64,000 nt of DNA from Hymenolepis diminuta (GCA_900708905.1 CAADRB010000014.1:2583822-2647821); one strand, 5' to 3'. Shown: positions 1-12,039, counted from the first letter of the stretch. Program-made: numbers and translations. Notes: a model not told the origin generated them from the letters alone.

Positions 1-295
1 CTTGAATCTGTTAAATTCAGTTGAACCTTAAACTGAAGGCGGTGAGTGGGTATTACACTGGCTGCAGATTTGCATTCTCTTATTTCTTTTCACAAATATT
101 TACAAACGTATTTTGTAAATACTACCTCTTGAATGTCATATATTTGTCAGATTGGTTGGAAGCTCCAATTCCATTCTCGTACCTGCGTAGCAGTAAGCTG
201 GTATAGTTAAGGTCTGCAGCTAGTATAAATCAAATTAACCTAACTAAGCTCGACTAACTACACTTAACGGTCTACTTTTTGATCTTCCTTTTTAG

Positions 296-3200
296 AGTCC
301 CGAAAATCAGGCTGCGTTGCAGAGTCGATTCCAAAGTCCATCTCCATCTTCCTTCACTGTGGCCATTGTACCACCCTTGAATAGTTTTGGACAGATCCCT
401 TCAGGATGTATTGTCTTCATATGTCTCTTATGTGTTGGAGACAACCACTTCGTGGGTCTTGTGCCGAGGAATGCGGAAACTTTCCGCGAGGATATTGTGC
501 GCAGACAGATGCATCGAAGGCAACAACCCCAGCAGGCAAGTCAACAGCATCAGTATGATTCCAGTCTGATGGAAATGCAATCCCAACAGGTTCTTCAGCA
601 ACAGCAGCCCTCATCGGCGTACAGTGTCAATACACCGTCCCTGCCGAATACTCCGAATAAGATGGTTCGGCCTACCACAGCGGTACGTTTCTGATTTGTG
701 GAGATAGTTTCTAATTTATTTCAGTGTATATTAATCATAGAGATCACATCTATAAACTATTTATGCAATTAAAGTAACTGTGTCAGCTTCATAGTGAATC
801 CAGCATTATTTTGAATACTGAAGTAGATTATTATCTTTAACTATTGTTTTCGGCGTCTCGAGAATACGTGTTGCCTGATTTGCCAAGAATTGAGTGTGTT
901 AGGATACATATATATATATGTTATCAAGCGTCTGACTTTATAACACATCTTCGAAGCTCTCCTTTTTATCCCCAGTTGGACTTTACTGTTACCCGATTTT
1001 CGCTGCTCTCCTATGATCAAGAATTATATATTTCTTTTGCTTTATCGTGGGCTATAATATAATAATAGCTTGATTAACCGAAAGTTGCTTCCTATACTTA
1101 TGAATGAAGGCATTTATGCTATTAAAATGATTCTAGACCATGGTACTTAACATTACAGTTCAGCAAAAATAAAAGAAATAACTTCACTTTTCTGGTTGGC
1201 AATATATTTTTAACCTTGTCCCTCCGATCTGTGTTATCTTATGCAATCTTTCCTGAATATCGGCTTACTGGGTATCAAGTAATGCTTTTCATTACTATTA
1301 TTATCCACAGTATTACAAAAACAAATCCGCAATTTTTAATTTTGAGAAGTGACTAAAATCGGTTAAAAGAAATCCCAATAAATGATGAGGGGGAGGAAAT
1401 CAAGAAGACACTGAGAGCAGCATCAAGACATCTTACTTTGTTTAACTTTTGGAAGCTGGTTGTACAACATTTTCTAAATTGGTAGTTCACGTCCCAAAAT
1501 TCTGATTTCATGATTCGTCCCATAAATTGCAATAAATTCTTGTCATCGATATCAAGTGCTTAATGACCGGATTTTTAACCAGGAAGGGTCGATCGTGTCA
1601 CTACAATTCATTTCTTCTTTCAGTGGATTAGGAGGCAAGTTTCAGTAGCTTACAATCTTAATATAGCAGAGATGAGATAACGAAAAATTTTAAGTGGCGG
1701 AGCTCCGTAAGTTGTGTTTACTCAAGGTGAATTTTCATAACTGTTTCATTTACAGGACATGTTGCTTTTCCGGCTGTCCACCTGATCGAAAAAATTAACC
1801 TAATTTCATTTGAAATTGATTCACCGTCTATTTCAAAATCTTACTCTGATATGCAGATAATAGGTGCACAAGTTTAAAATATTGGGTAATGGTGCCGTAC
1901 TTATCTTCATAGCTTCAAAGTTATTTTACGATAGGATTGGCGGCTAGCACAAATCAAATAAACTCTACTAACACCCGTATTAATGTGTTATTCTCCTGTT
2001 CCTATCCCGCCCTTCAAGACACTCTCTCCAGTGGTAAACCGAGTTGGAAATGTCCCCGCAGCTGCTGCTGGTATGCCACCCCAACAAAGAATCCCACCCC
2101 ATAGTGGTATGATGGTGGAAGATGTTGCTGATCCCCAGCAGCAACAACAGCAGCGATTTATGAACCCCGCCACCAATAACATGTATCAACAACAAATGAC
2201 GCAGCAGGCCCAGCAACAAGGACCGCCTCCCCAACAACAACAGATGCAAAGACAACCGCCTACTGCTTGGCAACAGCAAGAACGTCCGCAATCCTCTGCT
2301 GCACTGCCACCGGAGATAATGCAACAACAGCAACAGAGGGCGTATCAGTCGTATCAGCAGCCACAGTCACAACAGCCATCACAAATGATGTCTGGTGGAC
2401 AGGTTAGCCATCTATTTTCTCTATTTTAATAGCTATAACCTCGAATCCTATTTAATAAAGTTTTTCCGATACCCATCTTGGGTAATGAAATGATATAATG
2501 GAGTCTGGAGAGAAACTCGAATTCTGTATCCTTAATGGTCACACATAAGCAGCGTAATTGCCTATTCCACTCACTGGGTGTACACTGACGGGCATCGAAC
2601 TTATGACTTCTGACTTTGCGGACGAGCACGTTGACCACTGCTCTTCTGGTGCACACAAAATGTGGAAATGGTTTTGACACTTCCCAATACATGCCAATGC
2701 GTTGAGTAGACGCTAGCAGCAATTGAATTAGCTTAAATCAACAACTCTTGAACAACCACCCCCACCCCTTCATTGAATCTAGGCGTAAGGGTGAAATGCT
2801 GCGATACCCAATTTGCGTTTGAGTTTGGTATTCGTAGTAGCAAAGATTTCACGTACGACACTTTTAGTAGATTCGTTTTTATGCGGTGTATTTATTCAGT
2901 CGTTTACCACCCAATTTAATTGCCAAATAGTAAGTATCGCCGCATTATTTTCATTTCTATTAAGGCCGTTGGATAAAACCAATGTCTTTTTTGCAAACTA
3001 ACTTTAGCATGTTAAATAGCACAAAATGCACCGGGCGCCTACCTTATTGCCATAGCTACAAACGTTGACTACTAGAGTTATTTCTACCCTGAGTTATTTT
3101 CTGTATTAGCAACCACAGCAACAACATGTCTACCACCAAGGTCAAGGCATGCCAATGGGCCAATCAGTGGGCTACATGCAACAGCAACAGCAGCCACGAA

Positions 3201-3802
3201 TGCCTCAAGGTCAACCGCGTCCTCAAGGTGCTTACTCCGGTGGTGGAATTGCGCAGCCTCGTCAACAACTCCGCGATGCTTCTGGACGCTTCCAGAGTAC
3301 AAGCAACCCAGCAGCTGGAATGGCGTCAGGAAATCCCGAATATCACAATGCCGCTGCTGCGGCCCCACCCCTCCCACCAGCTTATACGTCGAACCCCATG
3401 TATGAGATGCTACATCCACAGCAATATGGTGGGCCCATGCCAAACCAACAACAAAGAGTGCCGAGTACGGCCTATGCCAGGGCACCCCAACCTGGTGCTG
3501 CTATGGGAATGCGAGGTGGTGCGGGATATGCTGCACCAGGGGGTCCAAGAATGACAGCAGCAGGGTATCCTGCCAGCCGTGGTGCCGCTATGGGTCCCCG
3601 TGGAGGTGGAATGTCAAGAATGCGAGGAACAGCGCCTGCACAACACCTCCTAATGGGTGAAGTGCCTCCAGGAATGATGTATGAGGGAGCCCCTGGAATA
3701 ATGGAACAACAGGGACAAACGCAGCCTCAAGCCCAACAGGGAGTATTTGACCCCAATATGCAGCCACAGCCACCGCAGAATCAACCAAACTTGTTTGATT
3801 AA
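296..3802 (+). CDS. MED25: MED25-like Mediator subunit, C-terminal part (5' end outside window)
   Basis: Three phase-0 exons: 296-682 (129 codons), 2019-2402 (128) and 3110-3802 (231 with stop TAA), all with GT-AG introns; together 487 residues. The open frame enters from an upstream exon outside the window. The first exon carries a short conserved-looking block, hydrophobic strand then HFVGLVPRNAETFREDIVRR, which resembles the end of the MED25 ACID/PTOV domain (human FMGLIP followed by a helix). The rest is low complexity: poly-Gln runs, Pro/Met/Ala-rich and Arg-Gly segments, ending NQPNLFD. In known MED25 the ACID domain binds transcriptional activators and is followed by a Gln/Pro-rich tail, so the architecture agrees. 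Mediator acts in the nucleus, linking activators to RNA polymerase II. The identification rests on one short block; another Gln-rich transcription cofactor is possible. Introns are 1336 and 707 nt; the second contains a reverse-oriented SINE. Confidence 0.6.
906..919. repeat. (TA)n microsatellite
   Basis: Short alternating TA tract inside the first visible intron of the MED25-like gene. No other function seen. Confidence 0.8.
2530..2657 (-). repeat. tRNA-derived SINE fragment, minus orientation
   Basis: Read on the minus strand the segment starts near GTGTGCACC, then AGCAGTGGTCAACGTGCTC (pol III A-box-like), then AAGTTCGATGCCCG (B-box-like), then GTGTACACCCAGTGAGTGG. The block from the B box onward also occurs at about 6160-6205 as GGTTCAATACCC...GTATACACTCAGTGAGCGG, so the two are copies of one family. 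It lies in the intron between the second and third visible exons of the MED25-like gene, antisense to it. Confidence 0.65.
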
Positions 3803-4157
3803 AAAATGCGGGCTCTTCTCTTCTTTCTCAATCTCTCCTCTATGTGTAAATATTTATGAAAGTTCTCTTTTTTGTAATCTTGGGTCTATTATTCAGTATT
3901 TTGTAATTATGGGATTAATGAAAGAAATGCAATTCCCTTTTTCAGGCTAATCTTTTTCATTATTGGAGTGAATTCGTTTTTGTTCGTTATCGCAATAATC
4001 ATTCAATTTGTTTCGTTATGCAGAATAGAATTTACACATTTTATCAAGATTTTCCCGAATTTACCTTTCAGAAATTAAGGAAAGATATCATATATCTATG
4101 AGGTTATTAGTGCTAAACTCCTCGCCTGCACCAAAGGTGGTGAGGAAAGCAAAAAGT

Positions 4158-4483
4158 CATAAATAAATGGTGCACCGATAGCGTAGTGGTCAGCGTACAC
4201 ATCTGTCAAGTCAAAGATCACGGGGTCAATGCCCAGCGGTGTGGATTACCAACCGTCTTGGTTAACTTTGATCAACAAAAGAAGTGGTGTGTGATTTTCT
4301 CATAAGAGTAGCTTTACGATACCCCTCTAACCGAGTCAGGTGCCGTGAGCACTTCTCTTAATGGGCTCGAAAGCTTTAAACGGATGACCCAGTGAGTTCT
4401 CAATGCGATTAAGTTTCACATTCTTTTCTTTCCCAAAAGAGAGCTATCACATTGACCCTCATTTCTAAACATACATAAATAAA
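4158..4483 (+). mobile_element. tRNA-derived SINE insertion with 10-bp target-site duplication
   Basis: The 306-bp body 4168-4473 is bracketed by identical 10-mers CATAAATAAA (4158-4167 and 4474-4483), as expected for a target-site duplication from L1-type or RTE-type retroposition. The head has TAGCGTAGTGGTCAGCG (A-box-like) and GGGGTCAATGCCC (B-box-like) about 40 bp apart, typical of a tRNA-derived pol III promoter. The next block, GGATTACCAACCGTCTTGG, is matched at about 57780 (GATGACCAACCGTATCGG) and about 20580 (GATGGCTAATCGCGCCGG). It sits between the convergent MED25-like and SMU1 genes. Autonomous transcription is not shown. Confidence 0.7.
4162..4167 (+). promoter_or_regulatory. Possible poly(A) signal of the MED25-like gene
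   Basis: AATAAA 360 bp after the stop at 3802, the first I see downstream. It lies within the 10-bp sequence duplicated around the SINE, so the signal pre-dates or was duplicated by the insertion. The second copy at 4475-4483 could act too. Confidence 0.35.
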
Positions 4484-4522
4484 GATGATCAAAAATAGTT
4501 GGTAGTTTGTATACAAAATGGC

Positions 4523-4528
4523 TTTATT
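4523..4528 (-). promoter_or_regulatory. Poly(A) signal of SMU1
   Basis: TTTATT on the plus strand is AATAAA on the SMU1 strand, about 42 nt beyond the stop codon ending at 4570. This implies a very short 3' UTR. Confidence 0.6.
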
Positions 4529-4569
4529 TACGCGAAACCCTAGGAATAAATAAAACAACATGACTACAC

Positions 4570-7500
4570 TCAAGGCTTCCAAAGTCGAAGCAGACCATCT
4601 TCCGAATAGGTTGCGATGAGATTTTGGTGTGGATGGTGAGCCACGCCGAGGATTTCCTTCTCATGAACCTAAACAAATGAAAAGGACGTAGTAATTAGGC
4701 TTTTTTAATGAAGTGAGGAATAGATCCTTGGATCATACCGGTAGAGTTTGTTCCAGTTTCCCACCACTACTGACGTTAAAACAGTAGAGTCTACGATCTT
4801 CACACACTGCATATATCCATTCACCTCGGGAGCTCACCGCTAAACCGACAAAATCGCCTCCCTCACGTTTTCCATTCGTGCAACTTCGAATAACCTGATA
4901 AATGTTTGAGAGTTAATGTCTGCTGAATTTTTTATAAGTAGGCCCATTCGAATTAAACTCACTTGCCCTTGCATATTCATGATAGCGATGGTATTTGATC
5001 GACTACATACAACAAATTGATCAGCATTACGGGGCATGGGTTGAACACTCAGAATAGGGACTTCACGCCCTACTAGACCCGAAATTGTCTAAAACAAGGC
5101 ACAATTAGTATGAATTGACTTGAAATTGGGCGTTAGTAATGGGTCATCATGTTCTTACCTTAAAATTAGATACACATTCCGCAGTACGAGTTGACCAAAC
5201 GCGGACTGTACCATCAGTACTTCCACTGAGAATGTGGTGACCATCCAGGCTGAAGGACACATCGTTAACGAAACCAGTGTGCCCAGGGAATTCCTTCAGA
5301 AGGTTACCTGACTTCATTCCGTGGATACTAAAGAAGATAGAATAATTAACTCTAAACTCAAGGCCTGTAATCCACACTTCCAAAAATACACTTTCTCTGC
5401 TACAATATTTATCAAATCTGGTCGTTGGTATATAAAAAATATGTATGCTTAAAATGATGCAGTGACCTAGCTGTCCATGTGAATGCCTTGCAGTATCGAC
5501 TTTATGTCATCACTTCAACGTCACAACTACGACAGGTAAAGACATGACATTCTGTCCAACGAATTATGTTCTGCCACATCGGGTTCCGTCAAATAACTAT
5601 TGATTCAATATATTCCGGCCAATTAAAACCCAAATGCGAGTATATAGATAGGTTCCCAATCATGTCAGAAAGTCTGAATAAATACTAGTTTTCTCTGAGG
5701 TCTGAGGACTTGTAATACACCTCATTTAGCGACCTGAGTACTCATTACAATACTTCCACAATAAGAATTCAACGATAGACATCAATACAATCGATTAATC
5801 AATCAATACCAACCTGTAAGAAAATGTCTATAACTAACTTATCAAAGTTGGTATGAACATGATTGGCACAGACAATATTCAAGTGTTCAGGTACTGGTGT
5901 CATCGAACTGAAGGTATGTTTGTGGTAATTTTCCCGTATGTTTACTCAGAATGTGATCTTCAACATCTACATACACTCATCACTTCCTATTACACTGACC
6001 AGACTCCTCATCCGCCACCATCACCAACGTCCAAACTCGTCTGGACTGGTCACAAGAACCAGTCACAATGTGACCAATGACGATAGTAATTTATAGGCAG
6101 TTTGCTTTTGATATCGGTGATGCCTTGTTCATCGTGCATATCAACCATGTTGGCATGAAGGTCACAGGTTCAATACCCATCGGTATACACTCAGTGAGCG
6201 GAATGGCCAGCAGCACTGGTTGAGCCTGGCTAATATAGAGGGTGGCAGATTTCGGGTCTCTTACCAGCGAGACTCCATGATACCACCTTAGATGAGCGTT
6301 GAAAAATCCTTTACTAAATGAACATGGGAATTATTTACTATTTGATAAAGGCATAATAGATTTAAAGATCAAATGATCGTTTTAAATTGGAGTAGATCCG
6401 AATGAGTTTTCACTTATGCACCTATTAATAATACGAAATGTGTTTATGAAAATGTCTATTAGAAAAGGAACTTTTTAGGAAACACCACTTATAGTCAACA
6501 TGAAAGAAAATGAATTTGAGTGCAGAAAAATTTCAATCATTAAATTGTATAGACTCATTTTATGTAATTCACGTTGTCGACATCAAGTTCAAATGACCAA
6601 CTTAATCGGATAAACTAACTACCTTGCAACATTCAAATCTAAAAATTGAAGTCAGAACTACCTATTTATTTGCTATTTGTTTCAACTAACCGAATAGTGT
6701 GATCATAGCTGCCAGTTAGAAGCTGAACATTGTCTTTGGAAAAGTGAACAGCTGTAACACCCTTGGTATGAGCCCGTTCAAATCGACGTAGACACTGGCC
6801 AGATTGGATGCGCCAGACTTTTACTTTGCCGTCCAAAGAACCTGTCGCCAGCAGCTCGGAGTCCCGAGAGAATGCAAGGCAGAGAACTGCTTCATCCATC
6901 ATCATGAAGTTTTCCTATGGAGATAAAACATTGCTTAATTACTTAAGCTTATAGTATATCTTGAGAGATCCATCTTTTCAACAATTTCTCTCCAAGATAG
7001 GTCGAATAAACTTTTTCAGCAAAGAAAATTAATGCCTTCTCTTCAAGGAATTTTTTCGAACTTAACCAGTTAACTACGGGAGAACTGCACATTTTCTAAC
7101 TAATAAGAAAGCTATCAACTTATATCCCTTAGTATATACTGATGAATTGAGCTCAACATCGGGTTTGCAGTACTCTTTTTGAGAACTCTGTTGGTTGTAC
7201 GATGAAAAAAAACCCTACCAAAACAAATGTCACTAACTAATACGTACACACATTTGTTAGTTATTATTATTATTATAAGTCTAATTGATAAACGAATTGG
7301 AATATGCCGCGGATACTAATCGTACTACTGGATTATAATTATAATAGTCATAAACGTAAATAGGACCACGTTTGGAGAAAGCATTTATGAACTAAACGAA
7401 TCCTTTTTTTCAGACAGAAATATCCTTAAAATGGAGACAAAGTATCATCTACAAGAATGCGGAACTGACAAGCTTCATCTCTCACGTCATGGATTATCGA

Positions 7501-9071
7501 TTTCTACGATCGCATCCGAATATGTGAGACCACCACTGAGGAATCCATCACCGCAATTACTAACTGACCAGCTGTAAATAATTTATTACATATTCAATCC
7601 TATATGATTAAATTTGTTTTCATAATAAAAAAACCGTTGTTTGAGCACAAGTCTCCCATATTCCAGGGTTCCGAGTAAGTGTAATTTAATATAAAAAGTG
7701 AGCGTAATAAAATATCAAAGTATAGTTCAATCCCTCAGAAATGAAAATCAAATGGAGATTATTAAGAAATATAAATAATTTGCCAAACGCCATTAAAAGG
7801 CACGCTATTAAGCAAGTAAAGAATCGAATTAAAACGTATTGAAATAAAAGAGACATGGAAGCATAACTACGTAGTGTTGACTGATAAAACCCCAAGAAGT
7901 AATAAATTTTATCATTCAATGCTACTAAATGTACATTTAGTCGATGTAAGATAGTAAAATGATAAAAAAATGAGTCGTGGCAGAAGAATATTTTTAAATT
8001 TCAAAACCCTTCAAAACTCAAGATATATCTACAAATAAGTGACAGTATGAGTCAAATAAAACCGGGAAGAATATTACCAAATCGACAAAAAATATAAGGA
8101 ATATGGACAACAAAAAGGTCGAGTGAACCAGATTTAGGAAAGTAAAAATACTCACCTGGGCTTGGTACTTTAGATCTTTCCTCAACTTGCCCGTAATGAA
8201 ATTCCAGACTTCAACTAATCCGTCAACAGATCCCGTGACGAGATATTGACCATCTGGACTGAACTTGGCGCATTCAACATGGGCTTTTTGACCAAGCTAA
8301 AGTAAATTTTAAAAGACCAGATCATTATATGCAAAGTGAAGAGCAATTCTGTATTTGAGATGGAACGAACCTTAATAGTGGTGGAAAGTTGAGTCGGTGG
8401 TTTCTCATCCTCTTGCTCACGAACTGCAGCTTTGCCTCTGAAGACGTCAATGGCAGTACCAGGAGGTAGAAGACCTTGATGTTGTTGCCATTTCAGGGCT
8501 TGGCTCAGAAGAGCGAGCAGTCTCGAGGGTGGGACAACGCTAACCTCTCCAGAAAGGGAAGATGCAATAGCTTGCCTTCTCTTTTCTCTGGATGAACCCT
8601 CAGGATAAGCCTCGCGAGGATCAAAGTAAGAACGAGTGAGAAGATTCTCTAAGTGTAAGTAACGGTCAGGATGATTCTGCTTCAGTAGAAACATTGGATC
8701 AGTCTGCCGAAGAAGAGTACGAGCTGCACCGAGTTCTCGAAGTTCAACTAACTCAATGACAACCTAGCGGAAATAAATATTAATTAGAATTCAAGACCAA
8801 CCTGTTCGTATAGATCAACCAACTTGTGATTTGATAATTTGAGATTTTGAACTACTTTGAGAACAGTGTCCCAGTGACCGCTAGTGATTTCAGTCATGAA
8901 GCTTTCAACAGAATCAACTGTATTAAGAGTAACACCCGTCTCCTCTTGCAACACTTGCAGAGTGCGCAATAAATTATTTTCCTTAAGATATTGCTCTATA
9001 AGACGAACAACACTAAATAGTAAGTTTAAAAATATAAAGACTTACTCGGCCGATTCCAATTCGATAGACAT
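4570..9071 (-). CDS. SMU1: SMU1 spliceosomal WD40-repeat protein, complete
   Basis: Nine exons on the minus strand: 9071-9046, 9012-8802, 8763-8371, 8296-8156, 6914-6691, 5327-5159, 5088-4963, 4894-4739, 4668-4570; 1545 nt, 514 aa (human SMU1 is 513). All junctions are GT-AG and keep frame. The N-terminus [20 protein letters not shown] is the LisH motif, followed by a CTLH region ([20 protein letters not shown]), then [20 protein letters not shown] and a C-terminal WD40 propeller ending [10 protein letters not shown]. These are diagnostic SMU1 blocks. Known role: nuclear splicing factor partnering RED/IK in activation of the B spliceosome complex and in alternative splicing. The first two introns are 33 and 38 nt, while introns 4 and 5 are 1241 and 1363 nt; intron 5 holds a SINE. 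It is divergent from UFC1. The start ATG matches the family N-terminus. Confidence 0.97.
6125..6300 (+). repeat. SINE-like copy in SMU1 intron 5
   Basis: Contains GGTCACAGGTTCAATACCC (B-box-like) followed by TATACACTCAGTGAGCGGA, matching the minus-strand copy at 2530-2657 (GTGTACACCCAGTGAGTGGA). The tail has a small stem GGGTCTC...GAGACTCC. It is antisense to SMU1. The A-box region is degraded, so it is probably an old copy. Confidence 0.55.
7260..7277. repeat. (ATT)n short tract
   Basis: Trinucleotide tract within SMU1 intron 4; nothing else recognised in that 1.2-kb intron. Confidence 0.7.
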
Positions 9072-9485
9072 ATTGAACCCTAAGGTCTTATGACGCTTTT
9101 AAATGCTCACAAAATGCTCAGGCTGTTAAAATAACAACAATGACCACATTGTAGCCTACAAAACTGAAACGTGTAACATCGAAATGATTATAAATATGAC
9201 AAAAGATAAAATATAATTGAGAGATCGGATAAATTTTGATAGCATTTTATTTACTGACAATAAAGAAGTGATTTTATAAAAGAATATGCTTATATTTTTA
9301 AATATATAAATAATTATTGTTTATATGTGAATATTGAATTAACTTTGTAACTAAATGAGTTTATCCGTAAAATATACTAACCGTTGACCTAATATTCTAC
9401 ATTCCGAGTGTGCTTTTAAACTACGTTTATTTAGCCAATAGGATTTAGGCTCGGTGGTCCACGTTCGGTAACTTGGATAATTGCA
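9072..9485. promoter_or_regulatory. Shared divergent promoter interval SMU1/UFC1
   Basis: The 414-bp interval between two ATGs pointing away from each other must hold both 5' UTRs and core promoters. It is AT-rich with several A/T runs. I see no convincing TATA box or initiator at a defined distance, so no motif is called. Confidence 0.55.
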
Positions 9486-10062
9486 ATGGCAAGTGACGGT
9501 CTTAAGAAAACATTAGCTGCTATCCCTCTTTGTAAGACAAGGGCCGGTCCAAGAGATGGAGATGACTGGGTTAAACGTCTTAAAGAGGAGTATATGTCAA
9601 TTATCAAGTATGTAGAACATAATAAGGCAAATGATAATCACTGGTTCCAAATCGAATCAAATTCCTCTGGTACTCGGTGGTCTGGGAAGTGCTGGTAATT
9701 TGAAGCTTATTTTAATTTTATTTGTTCAAAACCTTAAGTTGATTTAATTTATCAATTTTTCATGTTTTACTAGGTATATTTACGAAATGAAGAAGTATGA
9801 ATTTGATGTTTGCTTTGACATTCCTGTGTCCTATCCGGTTTCCAATCCAGAAATTATGCTTCCAGAGTTGGATGGAAAGACAGCTAAAATGTATCGAGGG
9901 GGAAAAATTTGTCTGACTGATCATTTTAAGCCTTTGTGGTCTCGCAACGTTCCCAAGTTCGGTATCGCCCATGCTCTTGCTTTGGGTCTCGGTCCTTGGC
10001 TTGCAGTCGAAATCCCTGATTTAGTTAGTAAAGGAATTATTAAACATCCTGAGGATGAGTAA
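9486..10062 (+). CDS. UFC1: UFC1, E2 conjugating enzyme for UFM1, complete
   Basis: Two exons, 9486-9694 and 9774-10062, with a 79-nt GT-AG intron splitting the Trp70 codon; 165 aa (human 167). The frame contains [20 protein letters not shown], then [19 protein letters not shown], and the catalytic segment [18 protein letters not shown], in which the Cys falls at residue 116, the same number as the human active-site cysteine. The end [16 protein letters not shown] is also characteristic. Known role: accepts UFM1 from UBA5 and, with UFL1, modifies targets such as ribosomal protein RPL26 at the ER. The start codon gives a family-standard N-terminus. The nearest downstream AATAAA I see is at 10735-10740. 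Confidence 0.97.
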
Positions 10063-12039
10063 CCTGATTTTTGATATTGTTATTTGCCTGTGATCTATCA
10101 CATACTATTGCGTAATGTCACGAAATCTTGCTTTTATCCTCTTCAACTGGAAAATTATTTGTGCACAAACATTCCAAGGGGAAAAGCTACTTTTCAAATT
10201 GGACTTCATTACTCATGCCCTTTGATGAACCTGAGTATTTCTATTAATTTTTTGCGGATAACTGGTTGTCTGAAAATTATCGCGTGACACCATCTACGAC
10301 TTTCGTTCTAGTGAGTATCGCTAAAGAAATAGCTTTGGGGCCAGATTATGAGAGTCTAATGATTGCCTGCTATCTAATTGGATCCAACAAAATCAAAATG
10401 TCAATTGAGATGTAAACTTTTATTTTGAAAACCAAATAACTTCATTATTTAGGGTGTTTCCCATTAGAAAAATTAACCTTTGAGGAACTTATATGATATG
10501 AGTTTTTGTCTGAATTCTAGTTATACTTTACCAATCGGTTATATATTTTTTGGCTGCTCGGAATTCCGTTTCATGATCCGTAGCCCTAACCAGTTCTTCT
10601 TACTGGTCTTTGCATCGATCTGACCATCTTTGCGCTCAAAAACTGGTTTCCGAACTTCCGCGTGGTCTACATAGGGCGTATGGGCTTAAAGCCGCCTAGA
10701 TTCACCTGTAAGTCTCCGAATCCCCCGTGATCGTAATAAAATAATGTGGGCCAGGGCTACATTAGAAGAAATATAAAGGGAATGTGTCAGGTTATTCATA
10801 TCGCTAGATCATTACGAAAGCGTCTATCAACAAATTACGATTGATATATGTTGGATTAAAATGAATATTTTCATGCTTAGAAAATTATATTAACAATTTT
10901 TTTGTTTACCCACAAAGTTTGCATATTTAATGAAAGGTGTTAAATTGCAGGGTTGTTGCCTTACAGAATTTTGGAGTGAAGCTTATCATTGAGGCGATTA
11001 CGTGCTGTCATTGGATTCTGTGAATATCTTAGAGGACAATAAGGTTATAAAAATGCAGTTAAGTCTCGACGTCGATGCCTCCACGTGATGACTGACATTT
11101 GTGTACGAATTCACTAACCAATGCACTTGGACCTGATTGATATCTACTGTCTAAAACAGTTATTTCCGATTATTATAAATTCAAAGAGGGGCCTATTATT
11201 GTGCATATACTCACTCGTATCCCTATATTTTAATTATTTTTGTCGGTTACCCAACGAAGCACAATTTATCAACTCCTCTATCATACTTCAATAGATCCTC
11301 TGCCATAAATTGGGTTCCACACTCTAAATGCTAATGCTTTCTCCCTCCTAATTCCCATTACTCCACCTATTCATTTCTTCTACTTTCATTCTAAGAGGCT
11401 GCTATGTTCTAGAAACCCATTAGATTCGTATAGGGATTTCATTGTCTAACTTGATCGGACTATTGAATTAGTCTCATTATAGGAATTAGAACTATTTTAT
11501 ATTAATCATGGTTAACATCAAACAATACCAAGATATAAATTGACGTCAGGACACGTCCAGTGATGGAAGTGTCCGATTACATTAGTTAATGCAGGTTAGC
11601 AAATATTCCACATTCTTATCGGAGCGCTTCTAGAATAACTTATCTCCTTTATAATAATCCCCCTCTGGAGATAAAAGAATCAACTAACTCTGTTTGCATA
11701 GTCAATGATTGTCTTATGCAATATCTCTTGGTTTCGGATCTGCTAGTAGGAAGAATTCAAGATCACCGTGATATTTTATCAATTGTAACGAGAAGATATA
11801 AATTATCTACACATGTGTATGTTCATTCTTCTTTGATATGTCGGTAGTTCTTAGCTTTGTTAGAGTAAAATAAATCCTGAAATTTGTCCAAGAAAGCATT
11901 CGTTAGTCATTATAAAGATAGGCATCAAAAAATCTGAGCACATAAGCAAAGGATATTGCATTCATTCGAGTTGGCATAACTGGTAAAGACGAGAGATGTC
12001 ATTAAATACCTGGCCATCAGAAACAATGGGATCTCTTGT
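10063..12039. other. Intergenic, UFC1 3' UTR then no gene seen
   Basis: No spliceable coding exons recognised. AATAAA at 10735-10740 may end UFC1. About 11060-11110 read in reverse (GTCAGTCATCACGTGGAGG) resembles GTAAGTCATCACGCCAAG near 23125, suggesting a small fragment of the repeat family found at 12040-12605 and 23125-23520. Confidence 0.5.

Noticed and set aside
2031..2031. Alternative acceptor CTCTCTCCAG at 2030-2031 for the second MED25 exon
   Set aside because: It would shift the frame relative to the preceding phase-0 exon; the acceptor at 2017-2018 keeps the Gln-rich frame open.
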